NCBI GenBank assembly: GCA_023388635.1
Contig: JAEWFW010000038.1
Coordinates: forward strand, 1 to 64,000
Direction of reading: 5' to 3'
Length of the DNA: 64,000 nt
From: Bacillota bacterium
GTDB taxonomy: Bacteria > Bacillota > Bacilli > Desulfuribacillales > Desulfuribacillaceae
Below the pieces are notes generated by a model that made no database searches, was not told the DNA's origin, and saw nothing but the letters and a program-made list of their open reading frames with translations. A program made the translations under genes and the position numbers. The number at the start of each line of letters is the position of its first letter. Position 1 is the first letter of the stretch. Below are positions 49,540 to 59,127 of the stretch, in pieces.

Positions 49540-49774
49540 GATCATCAAACCCGATGTACACAGGAGATACACTCAAAATACTCGTATTTTTCTCTAACCA
49601 TAAATTTGTCATCTTCTCTAATTGTCCGGCATTGTCGGCTTCGACAACGATAGCGATGTTTCCTCTCGTAGTGCCTACAACTGACATACACAATTGATCT
49701 TCAAAAAAATGCGCGACTGCTTTCTCTCTTCCCGGCGGCACTTTTACTGCTATACCTGCGACGATCAAATTCAA
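49520..49774 (-). CDS. napD: NapD-like chaperone of the nitrate reductase
   Basis: 84 residues with the ferredoxin-like build of NapD: NLIVAGIAVKVPPGREKAVA, QLCMSVVGTTRGNIAIVVEA, LSVSPVYIGFDDHEE. NapD binds the Tat signal of NapA until the molybdenum cofactor is inserted. It lies between napA and napG in the same transcript. Confidence 0.85.
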   Translation of the reverse strand: MNLIVAGIAVKVPPGREKAVAHFFEDQLCMSVVGTTRGNIAIVVEADNAGQLEKMTNLWLEKNTSILSVSPVYIGFDDHEENYS

Positions 49775-49823
49775 TCACCTTCCTTATATGATCAATGCAC
49801 CATATGACTGATAACAGCCATCA

Positions 49824-52118
49824 TTATAATTTCTCAACTCTGCAGATTGATAATTTGTATTCCGGCTGCTGCGACGCTGCATCCACTGCATCACTGACAA
49901 GAATGTTAGCCAACCGTTCAACATGATCATCATGAAAATTCGTATATAATAAGCCTTGCTGTGGTTTTCCTCGACCACCTATGTTCACCTTACTTACGAT
50001 CTGACCGCGAGGTGAAATTAATTTCACTTTGGAGCCGTGATTGAGTCCAAGTTGCTCAGCATCTGCCGGATGCATTTCTACAAACCATCCCACTTCTCCA
50101 TCGACGACCTCTGCGATCTGATTCAGCTCCTCTACATTGCCTGTCATCGTCATCGTATGCCATTGTTCCAGTAACCTTCCGGTCGTCAAATAAAACGGGA
50201 AGTCGGCATTCGGCACTTCTGCCGGGTCTGCCTGCGGGCGCATAAATATGACAGCACGTCCGTCAGGCTTCCCATAAAATTTAATTCCTTCTTCTGCACT
50301 TACATATGGATCATAGGGATACGCATATCGAATAGAACCCTCTTCTCCCCATCCATCTCCAACGACCGGCCACCGAACACCGCGTTCTTGACGGAGGCGC
50401 TCCAACGGTGCCAAGTCATAACCTGTTCCGATGCTGCATCTTCTGTATTCTTCATAAATATCATCGAGCGAAGAGTATTGGAAGTGCTCGCCATATCCCA
50501 TTCTTTTAGCAATTTCTAATAATGCCCATGTGTCCGATTTTGCTTCTCCCGGCGGTTCAATTGCCTTTTCCATATGCTGCGTTCTTCGCTCAGCATTTCC
50601 GTATATGCCTTCTTTTTCGCACCAGACGGCAGTCGGTAAGATGACATCTGCTAATTCTGTCGTCCTCGTCGGGTGAAACCCTTCTGATACTACAAGAAAG
50701 CACTTTTCCATTCCTGCACGATATTTATTGACATTTGGCAATGAGTGTCCTGGATTTGTCGTCATTACCCAGAGAGCTTTGATATCACCGTCAACTGTCG
50801 CTTGGAACATCTTCATCATTGCTTTTCCCGGAGAAGGCTGAATATTTTCTACAGGGATGTCCCAGATATCGGCAATTTCCTGGCGATGCTTTTCATTGGC
50901 TATTTGTCTGCCGGAAGGCAATAGATGGCTTAAAGCACCGACTTCACGTACACTGCCACACGCCGATGGCTGACCTGTCAATGAAAATGGCGTCGATCCT
51001 GGTCGGCATAACTTACCTGTAATTAAATGTAAATTGTGTATTAAGTTATTCGCCCAAACACCACGCGTCCGCTGATTAATCCCCATCGTCCACATTGAGA
51101 TCGTCTCTTTACTAGGATCTGCAAATAATCGCGCTGCTTCTATAATCTGATCGGCAGGTACTCCCACTATAGCAGCCACTTTGTCCGGTTGATAGTCTTC
51201 TAAAAATGCGACATAGTCCTCCCAGGTTTTCGCATCATCACCCATCATAAAATTTGTATGTTTTTCGATAAACGACTTATCAATTAAATTCTCTTTGACA
51301 ATGACGTATGCCATACTATTTAGCAGAGCCAAATCCATCCCCGGTTTAAAGATCAATTTCATATCTGCATACTCTGTGGAACGCGTCTCGCGCGGATCTG
51401 CAACAATAATTTTTATGTTTGGATTTTCATAGCGCCGTTCCAAAATTTTAACCCATAGCACCGGATGCGCTTCTGCCGGATTGGCACCGATGAAGAAAAA
51501 CACGTCCGCTTTGTCGATATCGTCATATGTACCCATTGGTTCGTCTTTTCCAAAAGTCGTCATATATCCGGCAACTGCACTCGCCATACAGGTTCTTGGA
51601 TTCCCATCCACATTGTTCGTGCCGATAAACCCTTTATACAATTTATTATAAATATATGACTCATCAATACTGCACTGGCCGGATCCATAAAACGCCAAAG
51701 CATCGGCGCCATGCTGACGTTTGATTTCCATAAATTTATTAGCTATCAAATCAAGTGCTTCATCCCACGATGCTTCCACAAACTGCCCCTCTTTTTTAAT
51801 CAAAGGTTTCGTAACACGACTTTTTGCTTTTAGCATATCAGCCAAATAATAACCTTTGACACAGAATACTCCGTTATTGACTGTACTTTCCGGATCTGCT
51901 TGCACAGACATAATACGTCCGTCTGCCACTTCTACAAGCGCACCGCATCCAATTCCGCAATACCTGCATACTGTTTTACAAGTTTTTACTTGTTCACCTG
52001 TGCCATTTACTAAACCTCCGGCAGATTCCTGTGGCAATTGCTCACATCCCCCGATGGCTGCGATGGCTGCGGAAGAAGCAGCGGCAATTAAAAATTGTTT
52101 TCTCGTAAAGCGCAACAT
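49824..52118 (-). CDS. napA: periplasmic-type nitrate reductase catalytic subunit
   Basis: 764 residues. Iron-sulfur cysteines at 51, 54, 58 and 86 (CRYCGIGCGALV ... GVFCVKGY). Molybdenum-ligand Cys177 in NPRTCMASAVAGYMTTFG, which continues with KDEPMGTYDDI as in NapA. The C-terminal molybdopterin-binding domain has TGRLLEQWHTMTMTGNVEEL. The N-terminus is FTRKQFLIAAASSAAIAAIG then GC: a Tat-like signal with RK instead of RR, plus a lipobox at Cys25. So the enzyme is probably a membrane-bound lipoprotein on the outer face. It reduces nitrate to nitrite in anaerobic respiration. First gene of napA-napD-napG. Confidence 0.9.
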   Translation of the reverse strand: MLRFTRKQFLIAAASSAAIAAIGGCEQLPQESAGGLVNGTGEQVKTCKTVCRYCGIGCGALVEVADGRIMSVQADPESTVNNGVFCVKGYYLADMLKAKSRVTKPLIKKEGQFVEASWDEALDLIANKFMEIKRQHGADALAFYGSGQCSIDESYIYNKLYKGFIGTNNVDGNPRTCMASAVAGYMTTFGKDEPMGTYDDIDKADVFFFIGANPAEAHPVLWVKILERRYENPNIKIIVADPRETRSTEYADMKLIFKPGMDLALLNSMAYVIVKENLIDKSFIEKHTNFMMGDDAKTWEDYVAFLEDYQPDKVAAIVGVPADQIIEAARLFADPSKETISMWTMGINQRTRGVWANNLIHNLHLITGKLCRPGSTPFSLTGQPSACGSVREVGALSHLLPSGRQIANEKHRQEIADIWDIPVENIQPSPGKAMMKMFQATVDGDIKALWVMTTNPGHSLPNVNKYRAGMEKCFLVVSEGFHPTRTTELADVILPTAVWCEKEGIYGNAERRTQHMEKAIEPPGEAKSDTWALLEIAKRMGYGEHFQYSSLDDIYEEYRRCSIGTGYDLAPLERLRQERGVRWPVVGDGWGEEGSIRYAYPYDPYVSAEEGIKFYGKPDGRAVIFMRPQADPAEVPNADFPFYLTTGRLLEQWHTMTMTGNVEELNQIAEVVDGEVGWFVEMHPADAEQLGLNHGSKVKLISPRGQIVSKVNIGGRGKPQQGLLYTNFHDDHVERLANILVSDAVDAASQQPEYKLSICRVEKL

Positions 52119-52230
52119 ACCAAAATACCTCCTTGAATGATTATGATATTTTCAAAAATCTATTAGTGCTATGAAGCTCATCTTGAAAAATTTTGTTCAT
52201 AATAGCACATAATATTTTTCTATAAATTCA

Positions 52231-52236
52231 CAGTAC
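52231..52236 (-). promoter_or_regulatory. -10 box of the nap promoter
   Basis: TTTATA on the minus strand. The start it implies (about 52224) places the Fnr-like palindrome near -41, as in class II activated promoters. No good -35 box is present, as expected for such a promoter. Confidence 0.5.
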
Positions 52237-52256
52237 TACAAATAAGTACTTATTTC

Positions 52257-52272
52257 TGTGACTGCTATCACA
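52257..52272. promoter_or_regulatory. Fnr-type activator site of the nap operon
   Basis: TGTGACTGCTATCACA, a perfect TGTGA-N6-TCACA, the site recognised by Fnr in Bacillus. Its centre (52264.5) is about 41 bases upstream of the start deduced from the -10 box. Confidence 0.8.
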
Positions 52273-52290
52273 TAATTTTGCTTAAATAAA

Positions 52291-52329
52291 AAATTGTTAA
52301 GTAGATATATCATATCCACTTAACAATTT
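52291..52329 (-). terminator. terminator of the short-chain dehydrogenase gene
   Basis: AAATTGTTAAGT and its exact complement (52318-52329), with TTTTTTATTT following on the minus strand, 36 bases past the stop. Confidence 0.85.
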
Positions 52330-52365
52330 GATTTTTTGCTATAGGAATCCAACGCCAAGTAAAAC

Positions 52366-53145
52366 TTAAACGATCGTCATACCACCATCAACGGTGAAAA
52401 ATTGTCCATTGACATAACTGGACGCATCTGATGAAAAGAACAGAATCGGACCATTTAATTCTCCACGCCGCCCGGGTCTGGAAGCCGGGCAAATTGCATT
52501 GTACATTTGCATAAATCCTTCGTTGGCGAATAGCGTATCCGCAGTCATTTCTGATTCAAACAATCCAGGACCTAAAGCGTTGACTGTGATACCGTATTGC
52601 CCTAATGATGCTGCCATTCCGGTCGTCAGACCTAAAACGGCACTTTTGGATGCATTATAAGAATGGCGCACAAGCACATCTACTTTATCGGCTATCACTG
52701 CATTGACAGAAGCGATATTGACAATCTTACCGTATTGATTGGCTTTCATTTGTGGAACTATGTATTTACACATTAAAAAGATACCCTTTACATTGATGTC
52801 CATCGCTTTATCCCATTGTTCCGTGCTCATATTCTCCACAGAGCCGCCAATGGCAATTCCCGCATTATTCAGTAAGATATCAATTCTTCCATAATGTTCT
52901 AAAACGGACTTTACTGCTGCTTCTACGCTTTGTTCGTCAGAAACATCACATTGAACTGCATAAGCTCTTTTTCCCGTTGTCTGCTCGATTTCCTCGACAA
53001 TGGCATCTAATTTGTCTTTCCTGCGTGCAAGCAATGCCACATCGGCACCATGCTGCGCATAGGCTCTGGCTGCATCGGCCCCTAGACCGCTGGACGCACC
53101 TGTAATGACAGCAATTTTTCCCGATAGATCATAATGATTTGACAT
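52366..53145 (-). CDS. short-chain dehydrogenase/reductase
   Basis: 259 residues from the ATG at 53145 (AGGAAGGGG upstream). Classical SDR: cofactor loop AVITGASSGLGADAARA, DVSDEQSVEAAVKSVL, NNAGIAIGGSVENM, catalytic Ser in IASVNAVIADK, YNASKSAVLGLT (YxxxK), and VNALGPGLFESEM. The arginines in ALLARRKDKL after strand 2 suggest NADPH. The length and pattern fit 3-oxoacyl-ACP reductase/gluconate 5-dehydrogenase-like enzymes. It is a single gene with its own terminator; the substrate is unknown. Confidence 0.88.
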   Translation of the reverse strand: MSNHYDLSGKIAVITGASSGLGADAARAYAQHGADVALLARRKDKLDAIVEEIEQTTGKRAYAVQCDVSDEQSVEAAVKSVLEHYGRIDILLNNAGIAIGGSVENMSTEQWDKAMDINVKGIFLMCKYIVPQMKANQYGKIVNIASVNAVIADKVDVLVRHSYNASKSAVLGLTTGMAASLGQYGITVNALGPGLFESEMTADTLFANEGFMQMYNAICPASRPGRRGELNGPILFFSSDASSYVNGQFFTVDGGMTIV

Positions 53146-53277
53146 AATATACCCCTTCCTCAATGCATTTTCATTTGATACAACTATATTATCATTGGAA
53201 TATATTTACTTCAAGCGAGATAGTGCACTGAATGTTTTTTCTCCACAGATACTCCAAACCATTACGATAATTCGATT

Positions 53278-53931
53278 CTATTTCACAATCACCCCTAATA
53301 GCTTCGCTAAATTAACGGCTTGTACTGCGTTTACTTTAGCGCCTTGCAATTCTACAAATTGATCGGATAAAATGATTCCCTCTATTTCACTATGTGAAAA
53401 ATCAATTCCTTTAAGTGGTGTTTTAAAAAACTGAGTATTGGCAAATTGTGCGTTATCTAATGACCAAGATTTCAGCCTACATTCAGAAATATTGGCATGA
53501 CTCATATCCGTATCCTTTATGTACACGTGAGAAAAACTTGTATTTTGAAAATTGGCATAATGAAAATTGCATTCCAGAATCGATATATGCTGTTGATTGC
53601 TATCTTGCAGATTCGCTCCTACGAATTTACATGAAATAAATTCACAGCGATTAAAATACCCCTCACTGAAATTACTATTGGAAAAATCACAGTTTTTGAA
53701 AATGACGTCGATAAAACTCGCTTTTTCAAATGTACATTGAGTCAACTGGCAATTATCAAAAGTGACACGATAAAAGGTCGTCGCAGCCAAATCTGATTTT
53801 TCCAAGCAAATTCCGTATATTTTCTTATCCTCTATATCAATCTCTGCTGTTCGTGCATCATCAATAACCGCCATCAAATTCTTCTCTAGCAGCTCATATG
53901 GAATCGAATTATCAGGTTTTTTAAGTTTCAT
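53278..53931 (-). CDS. pentapeptide-repeat protein (McbG/Qnr-like)
   Basis: 217 residues, nearly all in pentapeptide repeats A(D/N)LxX or CxFxx: ATTFYRVTFDNCQLTQCTFE, KNCDFSNSNFSEGYFNRCEF, NLQDSNQQHISILECNFHYA, then TPLKGIDFSHSEIEGIILSD and the tail LQGAKVNAVQAVNLAKLLG. Such right-handed beta helices mimic DNA; McbG and Qnr proteins of the same size protect DNA gyrase. Whether this one does so cannot be told from the sequence. It is a single gene. Confidence 0.85.
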   Translation of the reverse strand: MKLKKPDNSIPYELLEKNLMAVIDDARTAEIDIEDKKIYGICLEKSDLAATTFYRVTFDNCQLTQCTFEKASFIDVIFKNCDFSNSNFSEGYFNRCEFISCKFVGANLQDSNQQHISILECNFHYANFQNTSFSHVYIKDTDMSHANISECRLKSWSLDNAQFANTQFFKTPLKGIDFSHSEIEGIILSDQFVELQGAKVNAVQAVNLAKLLGVIVK

Positions 53932-53983
53932 TTTTATTTTCTCCCTTTAAGCCTATGTATTTTCTGAATAATATTTTACTAAA

Positions 53984-54976
53984 TCAATTCGATGACGAAG
54001 ATGAAGATGCTGCCGCTGACGAAGCCGCTGCAACCGCAATCGCCGTTTGCTGAGCGATGATAATATTCGTAATGCTGGTAGAGATCGTCGCCGTCAAAAT
54101 ACCATTCTGCGCGTCTTGTACATTCTTAAATGCGACCAACGCCGACGAAAACAGTAACAGTTCTTGTTTCGTTACGGACCATCGGCTGAAGCCTTTCTGT
54201 TTGCGCAGAAATTCATAGACATCAATGACTTGATCAACAATCATATCAATCGAAGTTGGCAACAATGCCAATACTCCCAGCGAGGAAACGGTATATTCCT
54301 TGTCCATTCTCATTCCGCTCCGACGAAATGCATCACGCAGCTCCAGCACACGTGAAGTAATTTTCGTATCTTCTGCCCCCAAGACTAACACTTGGGTCAA
54401 TGTTTGCAGACCATTTTTTGATGTGATTTTTGATTTAAGCTCACCATAGAGCCGCTCCATGCGCTCAATACCTGCCGTCGTATGGACATCAGACAGCCCC
54501 AACATCGCAGCAAATATATAGTCGTCCCGACCTGTAAGCAAGCGGTGTTCCGCCTTCATGCCATCATAAAATTCTTTGCTTCGCTTCACGACCCTTGCAT
54601 ACTGTGATGATTCTGCTTGTGCAGCAATCTGGTATGCTGCCATGACAAGATAGTCCGAAGCGCGGAATTTCTCTTCTTTCATGCGGTCATATACGGAAAT
54701 GACGTTCGCCAGTAACCGCTTTCTATCGTCGGCAAGTGACAACAACGTAGCGATACTAACAGCTATATTTCCCCTAAAGGCAGAGAACAGCCCCGTGCTC
54801 TTTTTGATCAAATCATAGCTATCACGAATAGCTTCGCCGTCAATTTTCACGCCTTCCGAAGTATACAGCAATGCTGCCAGACGTCTCATCATTCCGCTAT
54901 GCCATTTAAAATGCTTTTTCATCGCCTGTACATTGTCTACAAACAACTCAAGTCTTGCCTGATATTCTCGGTTCAT
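53984..54976 (-). CDS. DUF4003-like helical protein
   Basis: 330 residues from the ATG at 54976 (AGGGAGG 7 bases upstream). All-helical, with MMRRLAALLYTSEGVKID, LIKKSTGLFSAFRGNIAVSI, ASDYLVMAAYQIAAQAES and FLRKQKGFSRWSVTKQELLL. These fit the DUF4003 family known in Bacilli. The last 30 residues are low-complexity Ala/Ser. No catalytic motif is seen. Function unknown. Confidence 0.7.
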   Translation of the reverse strand: MNREYQARLELFVDNVQAMKKHFKWHSGMMRRLAALLYTSEGVKIDGEAIRDSYDLIKKSTGLFSAFRGNIAVSIATLLSLADDRKRLLANVISVYDRMKEEKFRASDYLVMAAYQIAAQAESSQYARVVKRSKEFYDGMKAEHRLLTGRDDYIFAAMLGLSDVHTTAGIERMERLYGELKSKITSKNGLQTLTQVLVLGAEDTKITSRVLELRDAFRRSGMRMDKEYTVSSLGVLALLPTSIDMIVDQVIDVYEFLRKQKGFSRWSVTKQELLLFSSALVAFKNVQDAQNGILTATISTSITNIIIAQQTAIAVAAASSAAASSSSSSN

Positions 54977-55047
54977 TCCATAACCTCCCTGAAAAGTAAG
55001 TAAAAGATGGTCTGTGAAAACAGACATGCTCTTTAAAAATAAGCAAA

Positions 55048-55087
55048 GAGCTGCTTTATCCGATTCGATACAGATAATGAGCAGCTC
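55048..55087 (-). terminator. rnj terminator
   Basis: GAGCTGC / GCAGCTC arms with partly paired inner bases, 27 bases beyond the RNase J stop. The T-run is weak. Confidence 0.5.
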
Positions 55088-55113
55088 CCTGGTAAGTGAT
55101 TGATATACGAGAT

Positions 55114-56784
55114 TTAAACTTCCATAATGATTGGCAGTATCATTGGCTTTCTTCTTGTACGTTCAAATAAAAATTTGCCTAATGAATCTTTGACACTCGT
55201 TTTCACGGATGACCAGTCACTCATTTTATCAGCGTTCATTTTAGCCAATGTATCGGCGACGATGCGATTGGCTTCCTCTAACAATCTTTCCGATTCACGA
55301 ACATATACGAATCCGCGTGATATGATATCGGGACCGGACATGATCGAACCGTCTTTTTTGTTGAGCGTAACAACGACGACAAGGATTCCGTCTTGCGAAA
55401 GCAGTTTGCGGTCACGCAAGACAATATTTCCGACATCACCGACTCCAAGACCATCAATCAGCACATTCCCGGAAGGAACTTTACCGGCAATCCGTCCTTC
55501 GCCTTTGGAAAATTCGACAACATCGCCGATTTCCATTTTGATGACGTTCTCTAACGGTATGCCTACCTGCTCACATAAATTCCCTACTTCACGCATCATG
55601 CGATATTCACCGTGAATAGGGAGTACATATTTAGGTTTCACTAAATTAAACATCAATTTAATTTCTTCCTGACTAGCATGTCCAGAAACGTGAACGCTAG
55701 AAATCGAGCGGTGTGTTACGTTGGCGCCACACTTGAACAATAAGTCGACCGTTCTCGATACGAGCTTTTCATTGCCAGGTATCGGAGAAGCCGATAATAT
55801 AACAGTATCGCCAGGTAAAATTTCCACTTTTCTGTGCGAGCCGCGTGCCATTCTACTGAGAGCCGACATCGGTTCCCCTTGACTGCCTGTAGAAAGTATG
55901 ACGATTTCATCGCTAGGAATTCTGTCTATCTCATCGATATCGACCAATACGCCGTCCGGCACATGCAAATACCCTAAATCCATGGCAATTTGCACTACAT
56001 TGATCATACTTCTGCCTACGACTGTTATTTTACGCCCAAATTTCACTGCCGACTCGATTACTTGCTGAATGCGATGGACATTCGATGCAAACGTCGCAAC
56101 GATGATCCGCTGCTTCGCAGAAATGAATGCTTCATCAATCGAGCCACCGACGCTCCGCTCGGACAAAGTAAATCCGGGGCGCTCAGCATTGGTGCTATCA
56201 ATCAACATCGCAATGACATTCTGCTTTCCTAGCTCAGCCAATTTGTAATAGTCTGTCACTTTACCGTCTACAGGAGTCTGATCAAATTTGAAGTCTCCTG
56301 TATGCACGACAATGCCTTCCGGCGTTTTGATAATCATTCCTGTCGCATCAGGAATACTGTGATTTACATGGAAAAACTGAACGGTGAAATGCTGCCCCAA
56401 TGACACCTCAGCGGTGCTGGAAACGACATTTAATTTCGCCGTCTCACTCAGTTGATGTTCTTTCAATTTATTCTCAATCAGACCGATCGTCAACTTTGTG
56501 CCATATACAGGCAGTGAAAGGTGTTTCAATAAATATGGAACCCCTCCGATATGGTCTTCATGACCATGTGTGATGACCAGCCCTTTGACTTTGTCCTTAT
56601 TCTCTAACAAATACGTGAAATCGGGAATGACAATATCAATCCCCAACATTTCTTCATCGGGAAACTTTAGTCCAGCATCAACGACGATAATCTCGTCCTT
56701 ATACTGGAACAAAAACATGTTCTTTCCGATTTCCCCCACTCCGCCCAGGGGAATTATGGAAAGTTTATCTTGATTGCGAGACAA
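55114..56784 (-). CDS. rnj: ribonuclease J
   Basis: 556 residues. Metallo-beta-lactamase motifs: VVDAGLKFPDEEMLGIDIVI, VITHGHEDHIGGVPYLLKHL, VNHSIPDATGMIIKTPEGIV, HTGDFKFDQTPV. Beta-CASP part: STGSQGEPMSALSRMARG, ILSASPIPGNEKLV, HVSGHASQEEIKLMFNLVKP. It combines 5'-3' exonuclease and endonuclease activity in rRNA maturation and mRNA decay. Its place right after dapA is that of rnjB in Bacillus. No second rnj gene is in the window. Confidence 0.95.
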   Translation of the reverse strand: MSRNQDKLSIIPLGGVGEIGKNMFLFQYKDEIIVVDAGLKFPDEEMLGIDIVIPDFTYLLENKDKVKGLVITHGHEDHIGGVPYLLKHLSLPVYGTKLTIGLIENKLKEHQLSETAKLNVVSSTAEVSLGQHFTVQFFHVNHSIPDATGMIIKTPEGIVVHTGDFKFDQTPVDGKVTDYYKLAELGKQNVIAMLIDSTNAERPGFTLSERSVGGSIDEAFISAKQRIIVATFASNVHRIQQVIESAVKFGRKITVVGRSMINVVQIAMDLGYLHVPDGVLVDIDEIDRIPSDEIVILSTGSQGEPMSALSRMARGSHRKVEILPGDTVILSASPIPGNEKLVSRTVDLLFKCGANVTHRSISSVHVSGHASQEEIKLMFNLVKPKYVLPIHGEYRMMREVGNLCEQVGIPLENVIKMEIGDVVEFSKGEGRIAGKVPSGNVLIDGLGVGDVGNIVLRDRKLLSQDGILVVVVTLNKKDGSIMSGPDIISRGFVYVRESERLLEEANRIVADTLAKMNADKMSDWSSVKTSVKDSLGKFLFERTRRKPMILPIIMEV

Positions 56785-56941
56785 TGCTCCACCTCCGTAA
56801 TTTTAAAAATATTCATTTTATGGTTTTAGTTATGCATTTCAAGTCTTACTTTACAGCAAAAAGAAAACCGCACCAATCACTTGTCCCTATTATACATTAA
56901 GTATTACCCATAAACAAGCACACAATAACTTTAAAAATAGA

Positions 56942-56970
56942 AAAAGCCTGATTTTCACTCATCAGGCTTC
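56942..56970 (-). terminator. dapA operon terminator
   Basis: AAGCCTGAT / ATCAGGCTT stem followed by TTTTCTATTTTT on the minus strand, 20 bases past the dapA stop. Confidence 0.8.
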
Positions 56971-56990
56971 GTTAATACATGCTTATTCGA

Positions 56991-57860
56991 TTATTCTAAA
57001 CTGAGGATATTCCGTAAATATTCTATTTCATTTGCTTTTGCCTCTGTCAATGGTGCTCGGACTCTGCCTACATCGAAATACTTCATCTTTAATGCGGCTT
57101 TAATCGGCACCGGATTGGAAGTAATAAAGATTCCTTCAAAAATCGGCATCAGTTTCTGATGTAACAAGGCCGCTTCTTTTACATTGCCCGCCAAAAATTC
57201 CTCGATCATTTTCTTCATATCATTGCCAATGAGATGCGCAGCGACGCTGACGATCCCATGACCGCCAATTGATAAAATTGGCAACGTATTTCCATCATCA
57301 CCGCTGTATACCAGGAAGGAATCCGGTGTGCCGGCGATGATATTCGTAACCTGAGCCAAATTCCCGCTCGCTTCTTTAATACAGACGATGTTCTCGATCT
57401 CTGCCAAACGAATGACTGTATCGGCATTGAGGTTACACGATGTTCTGCCCGGTACGTTGTACAACATAACCGGTAAACGCGTGCTTTTCGCGATCAGCGA
57501 AAAATGATTATACATCCCCTCTTGCGAAGGCTTATTATAATACGGTACGACGAGCATAATACCGTCTACGCCACATTTTTCCGCTTCTTTCGTCAAGACG
57601 ATTGACTCCCGCGTATTGTTGCTGCCCGTGCCGGCAATGACCTTAACCCGACCATTTACCCGCTGTACAACCGCTTTAAATAAAGCGATCTTTTCATCGA
57701 CTGTCAGCGTAGGCGACTCACCTGTCGTTCCTGATACGACAATACCGTCATTGCCCTGATCAATTAAATGATCGACCAACTGATCGACTTTTTCAAAATC
57801 AATATCGAGTGTTTCATTGAACGGAGTGACCATAGCTGTAAGTAAACGACCAAAATCCAT
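56991..57860 (-). CDS. dapA: 4-hydroxy-tetrahydrodipicolinate synthase
   Basis: 289 residues. Condenses pyruvate with aspartate semialdehyde. Motifs: LLTAMVTPFNETLDIDFEKV, IVVSGTTGESPTLTVDEKIA (Thr/Thr pair), LVVPYYNKPSQEGMYNHF, LYNVPGRTSCNL (Tyr), and NIVCIKEASGNLAQV (Schiff-base lysine). Its product feeds both lysine/DAP synthesis and the spore dipicolinate made by DpaA/DpaB encoded just upstream. 17 bases after dapG. Confidence 0.97.
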   Translation of the reverse strand: MDFGRLLTAMVTPFNETLDIDFEKVDQLVDHLIDQGNDGIVVSGTTGESPTLTVDEKIALFKAVVQRVNGRVKVIAGTGSNNTRESIVLTKEAEKCGVDGIMLVVPYYNKPSQEGMYNHFSLIAKSTRLPVMLYNVPGRTSCNLNADTVIRLAEIENIVCIKEASGNLAQVTNIIAGTPDSFLVYSGDDGNTLPILSIGGHGIVSVAAHLIGNDMKKMIEEFLAGNVKEAALLHQKLMPIFEGIFITSNPVPIKAALKMKYFDVGRVRAPLTEAKANEIEYLRNILSLE

Positions 57861-57877
57861 TGTTTTTCCCTCCTAAT

Positions 57878-59098
57878 CTATAAGTAAAATGCCTTATGCA
57901 ACGCTCGAACTCCTTTTTCCATATCTTGATCTTTCACAAGCACCCATATGGTTGTATGAGAGTCTGCGGATTGTAAAATCCGGATATTTTCTATCGTCAG
58001 TGTTTTGATGATTTTCGCCATAACACCGGGAACACCTTTCATCAGCGACCCGATACAGGAGATTTTTGCACAATGATGCTCGACAACCGGTTCGATACCC
58101 GCTTCTCGCAAAACCGCAAGCGCCAATTGACTGTCTTCATCGGATACAGTATAGGCGACACTGTTCATGTTGACATTGATAAAATCAACGCTGATATGAT
58201 TTTCAGCCATAATTCCAAATACTTTCATTTGCAGATCATATTGCCCTTCCCCGGCATATATCTGAATCTGTGTCAGACGGGGCATTTGCGTAATACCTGT
58301 CAAAATATGCTCGAACTTGTTCGTCTGCTCCAATTGACTTCCGGCGGCAATTTCATCCGTAACCAATGTCCCGTTTTCATCATGAAATGTAGAACGAATA
58401 TGGATAGGCATTTTCTTCTGCATCGCGACCTCCACCGCTCTGGGGTGAATGACCTTTGCCCCTTGGTATGCTAGATTACATATTTGATGATATGTAATTG
58501 TCTGTAGCTTTCTTGCATCAGGCACAATCGACGGGTCCGCCGTCATCACGCCGTCTACATCTGTGAAAATATCACAGCACTCCGCATTGAGTGCCGCTCC
58601 CAAAGCCGTAGCTGTCGTATCACTTCCGCCACGACCAAGCGTCGTAATTTCACCGGAACGAGAAATCCCCTGGAATCCGGTGACGATGACGACTTTATTG
58701 TCGTATAATTCCCGCAAAATTCGTTCTGTTTTAATTTCAATAATTTGCGCGTCGGTATATTCGTCCGTCGTAATTATTCCCGCCTGACTGCCTGTGAGCA
58801 CGATTGCCCGCTGCTGATGTTTTACCAGCATATTTGCGAGTACCGTCGCGGAAATAATCTCTCCACAGTGTAAAAGTAAATCTTTTTCACGATTTTCAAT
58901 GTACATGCCATTTTGATAATCGAGCAGTTTCAGCAACGTATCGGTCGCGTAGGGATCTCCCTTACGCCCCATCGCCGACACGACGACGACAACCTTTTTT
59001 CCATTGGCTTTTTGTTTGAGAATATGGTGAACCGCCTGCTCACGGCAAGCCTCTGATGTGAGTGAGGAACCGCCAAATTTCTGTATAATGATACTCAT
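57878..59098 (-). CDS. dapG: aspartokinase (DapG-type)
   Basis: 406 residues. Catalytic domain: IIQKFGGSSLTSEACREQAV, VVVVSAMGRKGDPYATDTLL, GEITTLGRGGSDTTATALGA, CDIFTDVDGVMTADPSIVPD. Two C-terminal ACT domains (ITQMPRLTQIQIYAGEGQYD, CAKISCIGSLMKGVPGVMAK) for feedback. Phosphorylates aspartate. Position between asd and dapA identifies it with Bacillus dapG, the isozyme inhibited by diaminopimelate. Confidence 0.95.
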   Translation of the reverse strand: MSIIIQKFGGSSLTSEACREQAVHHILKQKANGKKVVVVVSAMGRKGDPYATDTLLKLLDYQNGMYIENREKDLLLHCGEIISATVLANMLVKHQQRAIVLTGSQAGIITTDEYTDAQIIEIKTERILRELYDNKVVIVTGFQGISRSGEITTLGRGGSDTTATALGAALNAECCDIFTDVDGVMTADPSIVPDARKLQTITYHQICNLAYQGAKVIHPRAVEVAMQKKMPIHIRSTFHDENGTLVTDEIAAGSQLEQTNKFEHILTGITQMPRLTQIQIYAGEGQYDLQMKVFGIMAENHISVDFINVNMNSVAYTVSDEDSQLALAVLREAGIEPVVEHHCAKISCIGSLMKGVPGVMAKIIKTLTIENIRILQSADSHTTIWVLVKDQDMEKGVRALHKAFYL

Positions 59099-59127
59099 GT
59101 GTGTATCCCCTACTAACTAGATGTAAT

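Noticed and set aside
49824..52118. NapA as a formate dehydrogenase or an assimilatory nitrate reductase
   Set aside because: The molybdenum ligand is Cys in NPRTCMASAV with the following DEPxGxYDDI stretch typical of NapA, there is an export signal, and napD and napG follow.
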